From the NCBI GenBank assembly GCA_035502095.1, contig DATJUX010000026.1:371682-435681 (forward strand): a stretch of DNA of 64,000 nucleotides, in the 5' to 3' direction. The translations under genes and the position numbers were made by a program. This DNA comes from JAKANT01 sp035502095 (GTDB lineage Bacteria > Pseudomonadota > Gammaproteobacteria > Burkholderiales > Burkholderiaceae_F). The notes beneath the pieces are model-generated. The model did no database searches, had not been told where the DNA came from, and saw nothing but the letters and a program-made list of their open reading frames with translations. This document shows, piece after piece, positions 32,781 to 41,879 of the stretch (position 1 is its first letter; each line of letters opens with the position of its first letter).

Positions 32781-35700
32781 TCAGGCGGCCTTGACCGGCA
32801 TCTTGATCACCTGGGCGGTCTGCTGACCACGCAGCCGCGCCAGCAACTCGGCCCACTTCGCGCGCGTCGCCGCGAGGTTGCGCTCCTTGACGTGGCCGAA
32901 GCCGCGGATCTCCTCCGGCAGACGCGCCATTTCGATCGCGAGCGCGTGGTTTTCCGCGCTGAGCTTGCCCAGCAGTTCGTCGACGAGCTGCTCGTATTCG
33001 CCGATCAGCGCGCGCTCGGCGCGCCGCTCGGTGGTATGGCCGAAGATGTCGAACGCTGTACCGCGCAATCCCTTCAGCCGGGCGAGCAGCGCAAAGACGG
33101 TCATCATCCAGGGCCCGAAGCGCATCTTCTTCGCCACGCCGGTCTGCGGATCCGGCTTAGCGAGCAGCGGCGGCGCAAGGTGGAAGTTGAGCTGGAAGTT
33201 CTTGCCGTCGATGCCTTCGAACTGAGCGGCGAGGCGCGCGCGGAACGCGGGATCGGACTGCAGCCGCGCGACCTCGTATTCGTCCTTGTAGGCGAGCAGC
33301 TTGAAGTAATAACGCGCGACCGCCTCGCCGAGCTTCGTCGTTCCGTGCAGCCGATCCGACTCAACGCGCCGCACCCGTTCGACCACGTCCGCGTAGCGCT
33401 TGGCGTAGGCGGCGTTCTGGTAGCCGGTGAGGAACTCGACCCGCTTGGCGACGATGTCCTCCAGCGAGGTCGCCGTGCGCTTGAGTTCGATCACCTGCGC
33501 CGACTGCTCCGGCAGGGCTGCGCGCCTGACCGCCTCCAGATCGTGTGCGGTGGCACGGCCCCACTCGAACGCGCGCTTGTTGGCTTCGATCGAAACGGCG
33601 TTCAGCTCGATCGCACGCACGAGCGACTCGTAGCGCAACGGCACCCAGCCGCGCTGCCAGGCGTAACCCAGTACGAACGGGTTGGTATAGATCGAATCGC
33701 CCAGCAGCGCCGTCGCCAGGCCGGAAGCGTCGACCAGCGCCGCGTGCGAATCGTCACCGATTGCCTCGCGAACTTGCTGCGCGGTGGCAGGGCCACCGAA
33801 CTGCCAGTCGGGGTTCTTGATCAGATCGGCCGTCGGCGATTCGGCCGTGTTCAGGACCGCCCGCGTATTGCCGGAGCGCATCTTGGAAATCGCCTCGTTG
33901 CTCGCCGCGACGATCAGATCGCAACCCAGCACGAGATCGGCTTCGCCCATCGCGATGCGGGTCGCGAAGAGATCTTCGGGTCGATTGCCGATCTGCACGT
34001 GCGAGAACACCGCGCCGCCCTTCTGCGCCAACCCGGCCATGTCGAGCACCGAAAGGCTCTTGCCTTCCAGGTGCGCTGCCATGCCCATCAGCTGCCCGAT
34101 CGTGACGACACCGGTGCCGCCGACGCCGGTGATGAGCGTGCCGTGTGCGCCTACCTGCGGCAGCGCCGGCACCTCGGGTTGCGGCAGCTCGGGCAGCGCC
34201 ATGGTCTTGCGGCTCGCGTTGTCCGGCTTCTTGAGCTTCGCGCCTTCCAGCGTCACGAAGCTCGGGCAGAAGCCTTTCAGGCACGAGAAATCCTTGTTGC
34301 ACGACGACTGGTTGATCTGGCGCTTGCGGCCGAACTCGGTCTCGAGCGGCTCGACCGACAGGCAGTTGCTTTGCACGCTGCAGTCGCCGCAGCCCTCGCA
34401 CACCAGCTCGTTGATGACGACACGCCGCGGCGGATCGGGATACTCGTTGCGCTTGCGCCGGCGCCGCTTCTCCGACGCGCAGGTCTGGTCGTAGACGAGC
34501 ACGGAGACATCGGGGTACTCGCGCAATTCGCGCTGGATGCGGTCGAGCTGATCGCGGTGGTGCACCGTGACCCCGGGAGCGAGCTGCCACGCCGCTCCGG
34601 CGGGCGCGCCGTGTGCGTTGACCGCCGAGCGGTCGAGTTCGGTGGCCCGATCGTATTTCCCGGGTTCGTCGGTCAAGATCACGATCTTGCGCACGCCCTC
34701 GGCATGCATCTGCTGCGTGATCTGCGGCACCGTGATCTGGCCGTCGACCGGCTGGCCGCCGGTCATCGCAACGGCGTCGTTGAAGAGGATCTTGTAGGTG
34801 ATCGGCACCTTCGCCGCCACCGAGGCGCGCACCGCGAGCGAACCGGAGTGGAAGTACGTGCCGTCGCCGAGGTTGCAGAAGATGTGCTTCTCGTTCGTGA
34901 ACGGCGCCTGGCCGATCCAGGGCACACCTTCGCCGCCCATCTGGGTGTAGGTCGACGTGCTGCGATCCATCCAGATCGCCATGTAGTGGCAGCCGATGCC
35001 GGCCATCGCGCGCGAGCCTTGCGGGACGCGGGTCGACGTGTTGTGCGGGCAGCCCGAGCAGAACCAGGGCGTGCGCTGCATGGTCACGCGCGGCCTGGCG
35101 AGCGCCTTTTCCTTGGCGTCGATGATGGCAAGGCGTGCCTGCATGCGCGCGCGCACGTCACCCGGCAGTTCCAGCTTGCCGATGCGCTGCGCGATCGCAC
35201 GCGCCACGATGACCGGCGAGAACTCGTAGTGCGCGGGCAGGATCCAGTTGCCCATCGGCACAGCCCATTCGCCGCCGTCCTTTTCGTCGAACTTGCCGAT
35301 CACGCGCGGAATACGCTTGCCGCTGCCGATCCAGTTGAAGAGCTCCTCCTTCAGCTGGTATTCGATGATCTGCCGCTTCTCCTCGACGACCAGGATCTCC
35401 TCCAGCCCTTCGGCGAAGGCGGCGATCGTCTGCGCCTCGAGCGGCCACACCATGCCGCACTTGAACACGCGGATGCCGATGCGGGCGCAGGTTTCGTCGT
35501 CCAGGCCGAGGTCGTGCAGCGCCTGGCGCGTATCGAGATAGGCCTTGCCGCTGGCGACGATGCCGAAACGTGCCTGCGGCGAATCGATCACCGTGTGGTT
35601 GATCTTGTTGGCGCGGCAGTACGCCAGCGCCGCGTACAGCTTGTGGTCGAGCAGGCGCGCCTCGAGATCGAGCGCCTGGTCGGGCCAGCGGATGTTCAGT

Positions 35701-36428
35701 CCGCCCGGCGGCATGACGAAGTCGGACGGGAGCCTGATGTCGATCCGCGCCGGGTCGACGATGACGGACGCGGATGCCTCGACCACCTCGGTGACGCACT
35801 TCATCGCCACCCACACACCCGCGTACCGGCTCATCGCGAAGCCGTGCAGGCCGAGGTCGAGATACTCCTGCACCGTCGCCGGGAACAGCACCGGAATCAT
35901 GCAGGCCTTGAAGATGTGGTCCGACTGGTGCGGCAGCGTCGAACTCTTGGCGCCGTGATCGTCGCCCGCGACCGCCAGCACGCCGCCGTGTTTGCTCGTG
36001 CCCGCGGCATTCGCATGCTTGAACACGTCGCAGCAACGGTCCACGCCCGGGCCCTTGCCGTACCACATCGAGAAGACGCCGTCGTACTTGGCGCCGTTGA
36101 ACAGGTTGACCTGCTGCGTGCCCCACACGCTCGTCGCGGCAAGGTCCTCGTTGAGGCCCGGCTGGAACTTGACGTGGTTGTTCTGCAGGTGCCTGGCCGC
36201 GCGCCACGCAGTCTGGTCGACGCCGCCGAGCGGCGAACCGCGGTAGCCGGTCAGGAACCCGGCCGTGTTCAGGCCGGCGAGCACGTCGCGCTGTCGCTGC
36301 AGCATCAGCAGGCGAATGAGCGCCTGCGTGCCGCTCATGTAGGCGCGGCCGCTCTCCAGCGTCCACTTGTCGTCAAGAGAAACCTCCGTCAGGGCACGGC
36401 GGACGGATTCAGGCAGGGGGGCATTCAT
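32781..36428 (-). CDS. Indolepyruvate ferredoxin oxidoreductase, single-chain
   Basis: A 1215-residue enzyme fusing all parts of an arylpyruvate:ferredoxin oxidoreductase, which turns indole-, phenyl- or hydroxyphenyl-pyruvate into the aryl-acetyl-CoA. From the ATG at 36428: pyrimidine-binding domain (about 25-240), TPP-binding domain with CSGCPHN (C457, C460) and GDGTYFHSG near 521, a ferredoxin-like segment CEGCGDCSVQSNC at 677-689 with C710, C716 and C721, and a gamma domain with TGVGGTGVVT at 767 and a helical end. Both TPP and Fe-S ligands are intact. Neighbouring aminotransferase and anthranilate genes fit aromatic amino acid breakdown. Confidence 0.93.
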   Translation of the reverse strand: MNAPLPESVRRALTEVSLDDKWTLESGRAYMSGTQALIRLLMLQRQRDVLAGLNTAGFLTGYRGSPLGGVDQTAWRAARHLQNNHVKFQPGLNEDLAATSVWGTQQVNLFNGAKYDGVFSMWYGKGPGVDRCCDVFKHANAAGTSKHGGVLAVAGDDHGAKSSTLPHQSDHIFKACMIPVLFPATVQEYLDLGLHGFAMSRYAGVWVAMKCVTEVVEASASVIVDPARIDIRLPSDFVMPPGGLNIRWPDQALDLEARLLDHKLYAALAYCRANKINHTVIDSPQARFGIVASGKAYLDTRQALHDLGLDDETCARIGIRVFKCGMVWPLEAQTIAAFAEGLEEILVVEEKRQIIEYQLKEELFNWIGSGKRIPRVIGKFDEKDGGEWAVPMGNWILPAHYEFSPVIVARAIAQRIGKLELPGDVRARMQARLAIIDAKEKALARPRVTMQRTPWFCSGCPHNTSTRVPQGSRAMAGIGCHYMAIWMDRSTSTYTQMGGEGVPWIGQAPFTNEKHIFCNLGDGTYFHSGSLAVRASVAAKVPITYKILFNDAVAMTGGQPVDGQITVPQITQQMHAEGVRKIVILTDEPGKYDRATELDRSAVNAHGAPAGAAWQLAPGVTVHHRDQLDRIQRELREYPDVSVLVYDQTCASEKRRRRKRNEYPDPPRRVVINELVCEGCGDCSVQSNCLSVEPLETEFGRKRQINQSSCNKDFSCLKGFCPSFVTLEGAKLKKPDNASRKTMALPELPQPEVPALPQVGAHGTLITGVGGTGVVTIGQLMGMAAHLEGKSLSVLDMAGLAQKGGAVFSHVQIGNRPEDLFATRIAMGEADLVLGCDLIVAASNEAISKMRSGNTRAVLNTAESPTADLIKNPDWQFGGPATAQQVREAIGDDSHAALVDASGLATALLGDSIYTNPFVLGYAWQRGWVPLRYESLVRAIELNAVSIEANKRAFEWGRATAHDLEAVRRAALPEQSAQVIELKRTATSLEDIVAKRVEFLTGYQNAAYAKRYADVVERVRRVESDRLHGTTKLGEAVARYYFKLLAYKDEYEVARLQSDPAFRARLAAQFEGIDGKNFQLNFHLAPPLLAKPDPQTGVAKKMRFGPWMMTVFALLARLKGLRGTAFDIFGHTTERRAERALIGEYEQLVDELLGKLSAENHALAIEMARLPEEIRGFGHVKERNLAATRAKWAELLARLRGQQTAQVIKMPVKAA

Positions 36429-36603
36429 GCGTGAACTCCAAAAATCGTGTTCTTGGAAGCTCGGTGCTGGCGTCGCATCGGACACCGGACCGGGCGGACC
36501 GGGCGGCACCTTGTGAGTGACTCCGGCAATGGTCGTGCATCAGGGAAGCGAGCTTACCCGGCGGTCGATCCCCTCTCAAGCGTGCGCTGCGCAACGTTGC
36601 ACA

Positions 36604-37020
36604 TCAATTTGCCTCGATCGGCTTGCCGTCGTTCAGACGCAGCCAGCCCCGGCCAATGCGATAGACCGCCCAGATTCCCAGGGCGGCCATCCCGATCACC
36701 CAGGTTGCGATGCCGACCAGGACCAGGGCCAGTACTGCGGACACGAGCAGCACGATCGCCCCCCACAGAAACGCGAACCAGAACGTGCGGATCTGCCAGC
36801 GGAAGTGCGATTCCAGCCACGTGCCCCGCGCCTCGCCGCGCTTCACGTAGTTGATGATGACCGCGATGATCGAAGGCCAACCGAACAGGAACGTGCCGAT
36901 GACCGTCGCCGCGCCGAGGGCGCCGATCACCAGGGAAAGCGTGTGCAGCCCGTAGACGACGTGGGCGACGTTGACGAGCGATTGCGGCGGCGTTCCGGCC
37001 GCGGAGGTGTCGGTGGTCAT
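36604..37020 (-). CDS. DUF4870-like membrane protein
   Basis: A 138-residue protein from the ATG at 37020 (MTTDTSAAGTPPQSLVNVAH). After a short polar start come four hydrophobic helices with the HTLSLVIGALGAATVIGTFL opening and a conserved-looking VKRGEARGTWLESHFRWQIR loop, typical of small DUF4870-type proteins. The role is unknown. It lies 175 bp upstream of the IOR gene on the same strand; co-transcription is possible. Confidence 0.8.
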   Translation of the reverse strand: MTTDTSAAGTPPQSLVNVAHVVYGLHTLSLVIGALGAATVIGTFLFGWPSIIAVIINYVKRGEARGTWLESHFRWQIRTFWFAFLWGAIVLLVSAVLALVLVGIATWVIGMAALGIWAVYRIGRGWLRLNDGKPIEAN

Positions 37021-37169
37021 CTTGGCATTGGGACAGGTGAGGGCGTTACGAGCCTGCTCGGGCAACCTGGGGAGCGTAACCCTGTCCGCCCGATTCGGAA
37101 GTAGAGCGCCGAGTTCCGGTCTGTCATTCGCTCCTCGGGATGACACGTTGACAGGATGGCTTTCATTCC
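37021..37169. repeat. Gap with dispersed-repeat copy (CTGTCATTC...GGGATGAC)
   Basis: The 149-bp gap contains TCTGTCATTCGCTCCTCGGG followed by ATGACACGTTGACAGG at about 37121-37155, the closest partner of the copy at 10201 (which also ends GGGATGA and GCTGACG). No gene is seen. A related piece, GAGATCCTTGCCCGCGGCTC then GGAATGACG, fills the gap at 38400-38465. Confidence 0.55.
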
Positions 37170-38375
37170 TCAGGCCTCTCTTGCCCGCTCGGCGTTCGCG
37201 CCGAGATACCGCGCAAGCCGCCGTACGCCTTCTTCGATCAGCGCTTCCGTCGCCGCGAAGCACCACCTAAGGTACCCCTCGCCCTCGGGTCCGAATGCGA
37301 TGCCAGGCGCCACGCCGAGCCCGGCCTCGGTCGCCAGGGCTTTGGCAAACGCCAGGGAATCGTCGCTGCGGCCGCGGATGCGGAAGAAGAAATACATGGC
37401 GCCGCCAGGCGCGGCCGCTTCGACGCCCGGCAACTCCCGCAGGCGACGCGCGAGCACGTCGCGCGCGCGACGCAAGCGCTGCGCGGTCTGCTCGATCAAC
37501 GCCTCGCCCTCGCGCAGCGCGACGATGCCGGCGCGCTGGATGAACGGGGGCGCGCACGACGTGTTGAACTCGACGATCTTGGCGAAATTGGCGATGAAGC
37601 TGCGCGGCGCGACCAGCCACCCGAGCCGCCAGCCCGTCATCGTCCACGCCTTGGAAAAGGTGTTGGCACTGATGTAGCGCTCGTCCGCATCGACCTGAGC
37701 GAGAACGCCGGTGGAGTGGATGCGTCCGCCGGTCGTGAGCGACGTCGAGGCGTCGTAAACCAGGCGCTCGTACGCATCGTCGCTGACGATCCAGATGCCG
37801 TGCTTGCGGCAGAACGCCAGGACGGCTTCCCATTGCGCCTGCGGCATGGTCCAACCGGTGGGATTGTTGGGCGAGTTGATCACGATCGCGCGCGCGGTTC
37901 TGGCCGCATCGAGCAGGCGGTCGAGGTCGAGCGACCAGGCGCCGCTGCGCTCGTCGAGCGGAACCCGCAGGACCTCGGCGCCGAGGATGCGCGGGATCGA
38001 AGTCACGTTCGGCCAGACCGGGGTGACGATGGCGACCCGATCGCCGGGATCGAGCAGCGACTGTGCGATCAGCGAGAGTGCGTTGACCCCCGCGCTCGTG
38101 ACCGCGATGCGGTCGGTGCCGATCGGCGTGCGCGGCGCATGCAACGCGTTCAGGTACGACGCGATCTGCTGGCGAAGTTCCTCGATGCCGAGGTTGTGGT
38201 TGTAGAACGTGTCGCCGGCGTCGAGTGCGGCTTTCGCCGCTTCGCGGATGAACCCGGGAGTCGGCAGATCGCCTTCGCCGAACCAGAACTTGACGAGATC
38301 CGCGCGGCCGAGGGCGGCATTGGCGACTTCGCGGATGCGCGAAGCAGGCAGGGCATCGAGGGAGGTGCGCAGCAT
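37170..38375 (-). CDS. Pyridoxal-phosphate aminotransferase, fold type I
   Basis: A 401-residue class I/II aminotransferase. The PLP lysine is K242 in SANTFSKAWTMTGWR; SDDAYE (D200) contacts the ring nitrogen; NSPNNPTG binds substrate; GEGDLPTPGFI is the N-terminal block. The group includes aspartate/aromatic-type enzymes. In this setting (IOR and anthranilate genes) it may make arylpyruvates from aromatic amino acids, but this is inference. It is separated from RidA by 107 bp with a repeat. Confidence 0.9.
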   Translation of the reverse strand: MLRTSLDALPASRIREVANAALGRADLVKFWFGEGDLPTPGFIREAAKAALDAGDTFYNHNLGIEELRQQIASYLNALHAPRTPIGTDRIAVTSAGVNALSLIAQSLLDPGDRVAIVTPVWPNVTSIPRILGAEVLRVPLDERSGAWSLDLDRLLDAARTARAIVINSPNNPTGWTMPQAQWEAVLAFCRKHGIWIVSDDAYERLVYDASTSLTTGGRIHSTGVLAQVDADERYISANTFSKAWTMTGWRLGWLVAPRSFIANFAKIVEFNTSCAPPFIQRAGIVALREGEALIEQTAQRLRRARDVLARRLRELPGVEAAAPGGAMYFFFRIRGRSDDSLAFAKALATEAGLGVAPGIAFGPEGEGYLRWCFAATEALIEEGVRRLARYLGANAERAREA

Positions 38376-38482
38376 GTGGGCGATGTTACGGGGTCGGGCG
38401 CGGCGACGCGGTCGCAGCCGTCGCGCCGCCGAGATCCTTGCCCGCGGCTCGGAATGACGAAGGGTGCCGCGTTATCGCGGAG

Positions 38483-38881
38483 CTATGCAGTCGCCGGAAT
38501 CACCGCCGTCGCCTCGATTTCGACCAGCGCCGGATCCTCGATCAGCGCGCTCACCTGCACCGCTGTCATCGCCGGGAAATGGCGCCCGATCACGGCGCGG
38601 TACGCGGCGCCGATCGGACCCGCCTGCGCGAGGTAGTCGCGCTTGTCGAGCAGGTACCAGGTCAGGCGCGTGATGTGCTCGGGCCGGCCGCCGGCTTCGG
38701 CCAGCACATCGACGACGTTTTGCAATGCCTGGCGCGCCTGGCCCGCAAGATCGGCGTGATCGAATCGTTGCTCGGCATTCCACCCGATCTGGCCCGCGAT
38801 GAACACCACTCGGCCCTCGGCGGCGACGCCGTTCGCGTAGCCGCGCGGGCGCGCCCACGCGGCAGGTTGCAGTATCTGCAT
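38483..38881 (-). CDS. RidA/YjgF-family deaminase
   Basis: A 132-residue member of the RidA family, which hydrolyses reactive enamines and imines to ketone plus ammonia. The start at 38881 is MQILQPAAWARPRGYANGVA; the core has VFIAGQIGWNA, RQALQNVVDVLAEAGGRPEH and a C-terminal VEIEATAVIP. The usual active-site Arg position is not as clear as in RidA itself (the RLTWYLLDKRDY region differs), so it belongs to a divergent subgroup. It begins 2 bp after the aryl-CoA ligase stop. See the finding about the 2-aminobenzoyl-CoA product, an enamine. Confidence 0.88.
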   Translation of the reverse strand: MQILQPAAWARPRGYANGVAAEGRVVFIAGQIGWNAEQRFDHADLAGQARQALQNVVDVLAEAGGRPEHITRLTWYLLDKRDYLAQAGPIGAAYRAVIGRHFPAMTAVQVSALIEDPALVEIEATAVIPATA

Positions 38882-38883
38882 GT

Positions 38884-40494
38884 TCAGATCTCCTGGCTCA
38901 GGCGAAAGCGTTGCAGCTTGCCCGTCTCGGTGCGTGGCAGGGAGGCGCGGAAGACGACGCGGCGCGGATATTTGTACGGCGCGATCGACTGCTTGACGAA
39001 GTCCTGCAATTCGCGCGCGAGTGCATCGCCGGCGGCGTATCCGTCCCGTAACACCACGAACGCCGCCACGACCTGCCCGCGCTCCTCGTCGGCAAGGCCC
39101 ACGACGCCGCACTCGGCGACCGCCGGATGCGCGAGCAACGTGGCCTCCACTTCGGGGCCGGCAATGTTGTAGCCGGCTGTGATGATCATGTCGTCGGTGC
39201 GTGCCTGAAAGACGAAGTAGCCGTCGGCGTCGATCAGGTAGGCGTCGCCGGTGACGTTCCAGCCGTCGCTGATGTACTGCTTCTGGCGTTCGTCGGCGAG
39301 GTAGCGACAACCCGTCGGCCCCTTGACCGCGAGCCGGCCGACCTGTCCCGGCGGCAGCGGCCGCCGCTCGTCGTCGAGCACGCACGCGATGTAGCCGGGC
39401 ACCGCTTTGCCGGTGGCGCCGGCGCGCGAATGCGCTTCATCGGCCGAGATGAAGATGTGCAGCATCTCCGTGGTACCGATGCCGTCGATGAGTTCGATGC
39501 CCGAGGCCTGCTTCCACAGCGCGCGCGTCGCTGCCGGCAACGCTTCGCCGGCGGAAACGCACTTGCGCAGGGACGACAGGTCGTGGTGGAGCACCTGCGG
39601 CGCCATCGCGCGATAGGACGTGGGCGCGGTGAAACAGACGGTCGCGCCGAACTCGGCGATCGCCGGCAGCAGTACCTCCGGCGCGGGCTTCTCGAGCAGC
39701 ACGGTCGAGGCGCCGACATGCAGCGGGAAGAGCAGCAGGCCGCCGAGGCCGAACGTGAACGCGAGCGGCGGCGAGCCGATGAACACGTCGTCCGCGGACG
39801 CGCGCAACGTGTGGCGCGGCCAGCACTCGCAGATCGCGACGACGTCGCGGTGGAAATGCATCGTGCCCTTCGGCTGCCCGGTCGTGCCGGACGTGAAGGC
39901 GATGATGCAGGTGTCGTCGGCAGCCGTCTCGACGTTGGCGAAGGTTGCAGGCTTGGTGGCCGCCAGTGCCTCCACGCCAGTGCCTACACCGTCGTTGAAG
40001 TACCGGATCACGGCAAGCGTGGGACAGGCGGGCGCCGCACGGCGCAGCTCGTCGCCCAGGCACGCGTCGCAGAGCGCGTGCGACACCTGCGCCTTGCGGA
40101 TCACGTCCGTCAGTTCCTTCGCCCGCAGCAGCGGCATCGTTGCAACGGCGATGCCGCCTGCCTTCATGACGGCAAACCAGCACGCGGCGAGCATCGGATT
40201 GTTCGCGGCCCGCAGCAGGACGCGATTGCCGGGCTGCAACGCCATGTCCTGCACCAGCACGTGCGCGATGCGATTGCTCTGCGCGAGCAGATCGGAGTAG
40301 CTCCACGTGAGCCCGGGCGCGCGGATGCATGGGCGATCGCCATGCCCCGCCGCAACCTGGCGGTCGAGCAGCACCGCGGCGCAGTTCAGCTGGGACGGAA
40401 ACTGCAGCTCGGGCAGATCGAACAAGAACTCCGGCCAGAGCGAGCGCGGCGGCAGGTTGTCGCGCGCGAACGGGTCCAGGTGTGCGGAGCCCAT
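38884..40494 (-). CDS. 2-aminobenzoate-CoA ligase-like AMP-forming ligase
   Basis: A 536-residue acyl/aryl-CoA synthetase. The P-loop is AFTSGTTGQPKGTMHF, the A4/A5 blocks appear as TAPTSYRAM and IGTTEMLHIF, the hinge as YFVFQARTDDMIITAGYNI, and the catalytic Lys as PRTETGKLQR near the end. Length and the N-terminal PRSLWPEFLFDLPELQFP resemble 2-aminobenzoate-CoA ligases of Azoarcus/Thauera and benzoate-CoA ligases. It activates the aromatic acid with ATP and CoA. Embedded in the operon with the cognate monooxygenase/reductase, which supports 2-aminobenzoate as substrate; salicylate or benzoate remain possible. Confidence 0.85.
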   Translation of the reverse strand: MGSAHLDPFARDNLPPRSLWPEFLFDLPELQFPSQLNCAAVLLDRQVAAGHGDRPCIRAPGLTWSYSDLLAQSNRIAHVLVQDMALQPGNRVLLRAANNPMLAACWFAVMKAGGIAVATMPLLRAKELTDVIRKAQVSHALCDACLGDELRRAAPACPTLAVIRYFNDGVGTGVEALAATKPATFANVETAADDTCIIAFTSGTTGQPKGTMHFHRDVVAICECWPRHTLRASADDVFIGSPPLAFTFGLGGLLLFPLHVGASTVLLEKPAPEVLLPAIAEFGATVCFTAPTSYRAMAPQVLHHDLSSLRKCVSAGEALPAATRALWKQASGIELIDGIGTTEMLHIFISADEAHSRAGATGKAVPGYIACVLDDERRPLPPGQVGRLAVKGPTGCRYLADERQKQYISDGWNVTGDAYLIDADGYFVFQARTDDMIITAGYNIAGPEVEATLLAHPAVAECGVVGLADEERGQVVAAFVVLRDGYAAGDALARELQDFVKQSIAPYKYPRRVVFRASLPRTETGKLQRFRLSQEI

Positions 40495-40500
40495 CGGTGC

Positions 40501-41348
<848 letters not shown>

Positions 41349-41352
<4 letters not shown>

Positions 41353-41879
41353 CGGGCCGCCTCCTTCGACGGGGCTTGGGCGAATTCCTGCAAGTGCCGC
41401 TTCAGGCGCGCCAGGAGCCGGTAAACCTGCTCCTGCTCGCCGGTATCAAGTCCGGCGAGAAGCGCGACGATCCAGCGCTCGTGCGCGGCGGCCATGCGCG
41501 CGAACACGCGCCGGCCCGCCGCCGTCAGCTTGACGGTGTAGGCGCGCCGGTCGGTCGGATGATCGACCCGCGCCACCAGGCCTTCGGCTTCGAGCATGTC
41601 GGTGATACCCGTGACGTTGCCGCCGGTGACCATCAGGCGGCGCGACAGCTCACTCATGGTGAGCCCGGCCGGCGCGCGCTCGAGCTGCGCCATCAGGTCG
41701 AAGCGCGGCAGCGTGGTGTCGAATTCGGTGCGCAGGCGCGTCCGCACCTCGCTTTCGAGCCGGGTCGTGCACGCGAGCAGGCGCAGCCAGAGCTTGAGTG
41801 CGAGGTGGTGGTCGTCGCTGGCGCGCGTTTCGAGGTCCGCGCTCGCGGTGGCGGCTTCGCTGCGTGATGAACTAGCCAT
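41349..41879 (-). CDS. MarR-family transcriptional regulator
   Basis: A 176-residue winged-helix regulator. The DNA-binding part reads GLTMSELSRRLMVTGGNVTG followed by the wing VDHPTDRRAYTVKLTAAG, classic MarR. MarR proteins usually bind aromatic acids or their CoA esters and repress nearby promoters. It lies second in the operon, overlapping both neighbours, and the palindrome TTTAGATCTAAA upstream of the first gene is its probable target. Confidence 0.93.

Noticed and set aside
32751..32790. GCCGCC...GGCGGC as a terminator between convergent genes
   Set aside because: The arm falls in the coding end of the oxidoreductase and the loop is long; not convincing.
32892..36434. 1180-codon plus-strand open frame
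   Set aside because: Exactly antisense to the indolepyruvate oxidoreductase, whose motifs are clear; low-complexity translation.
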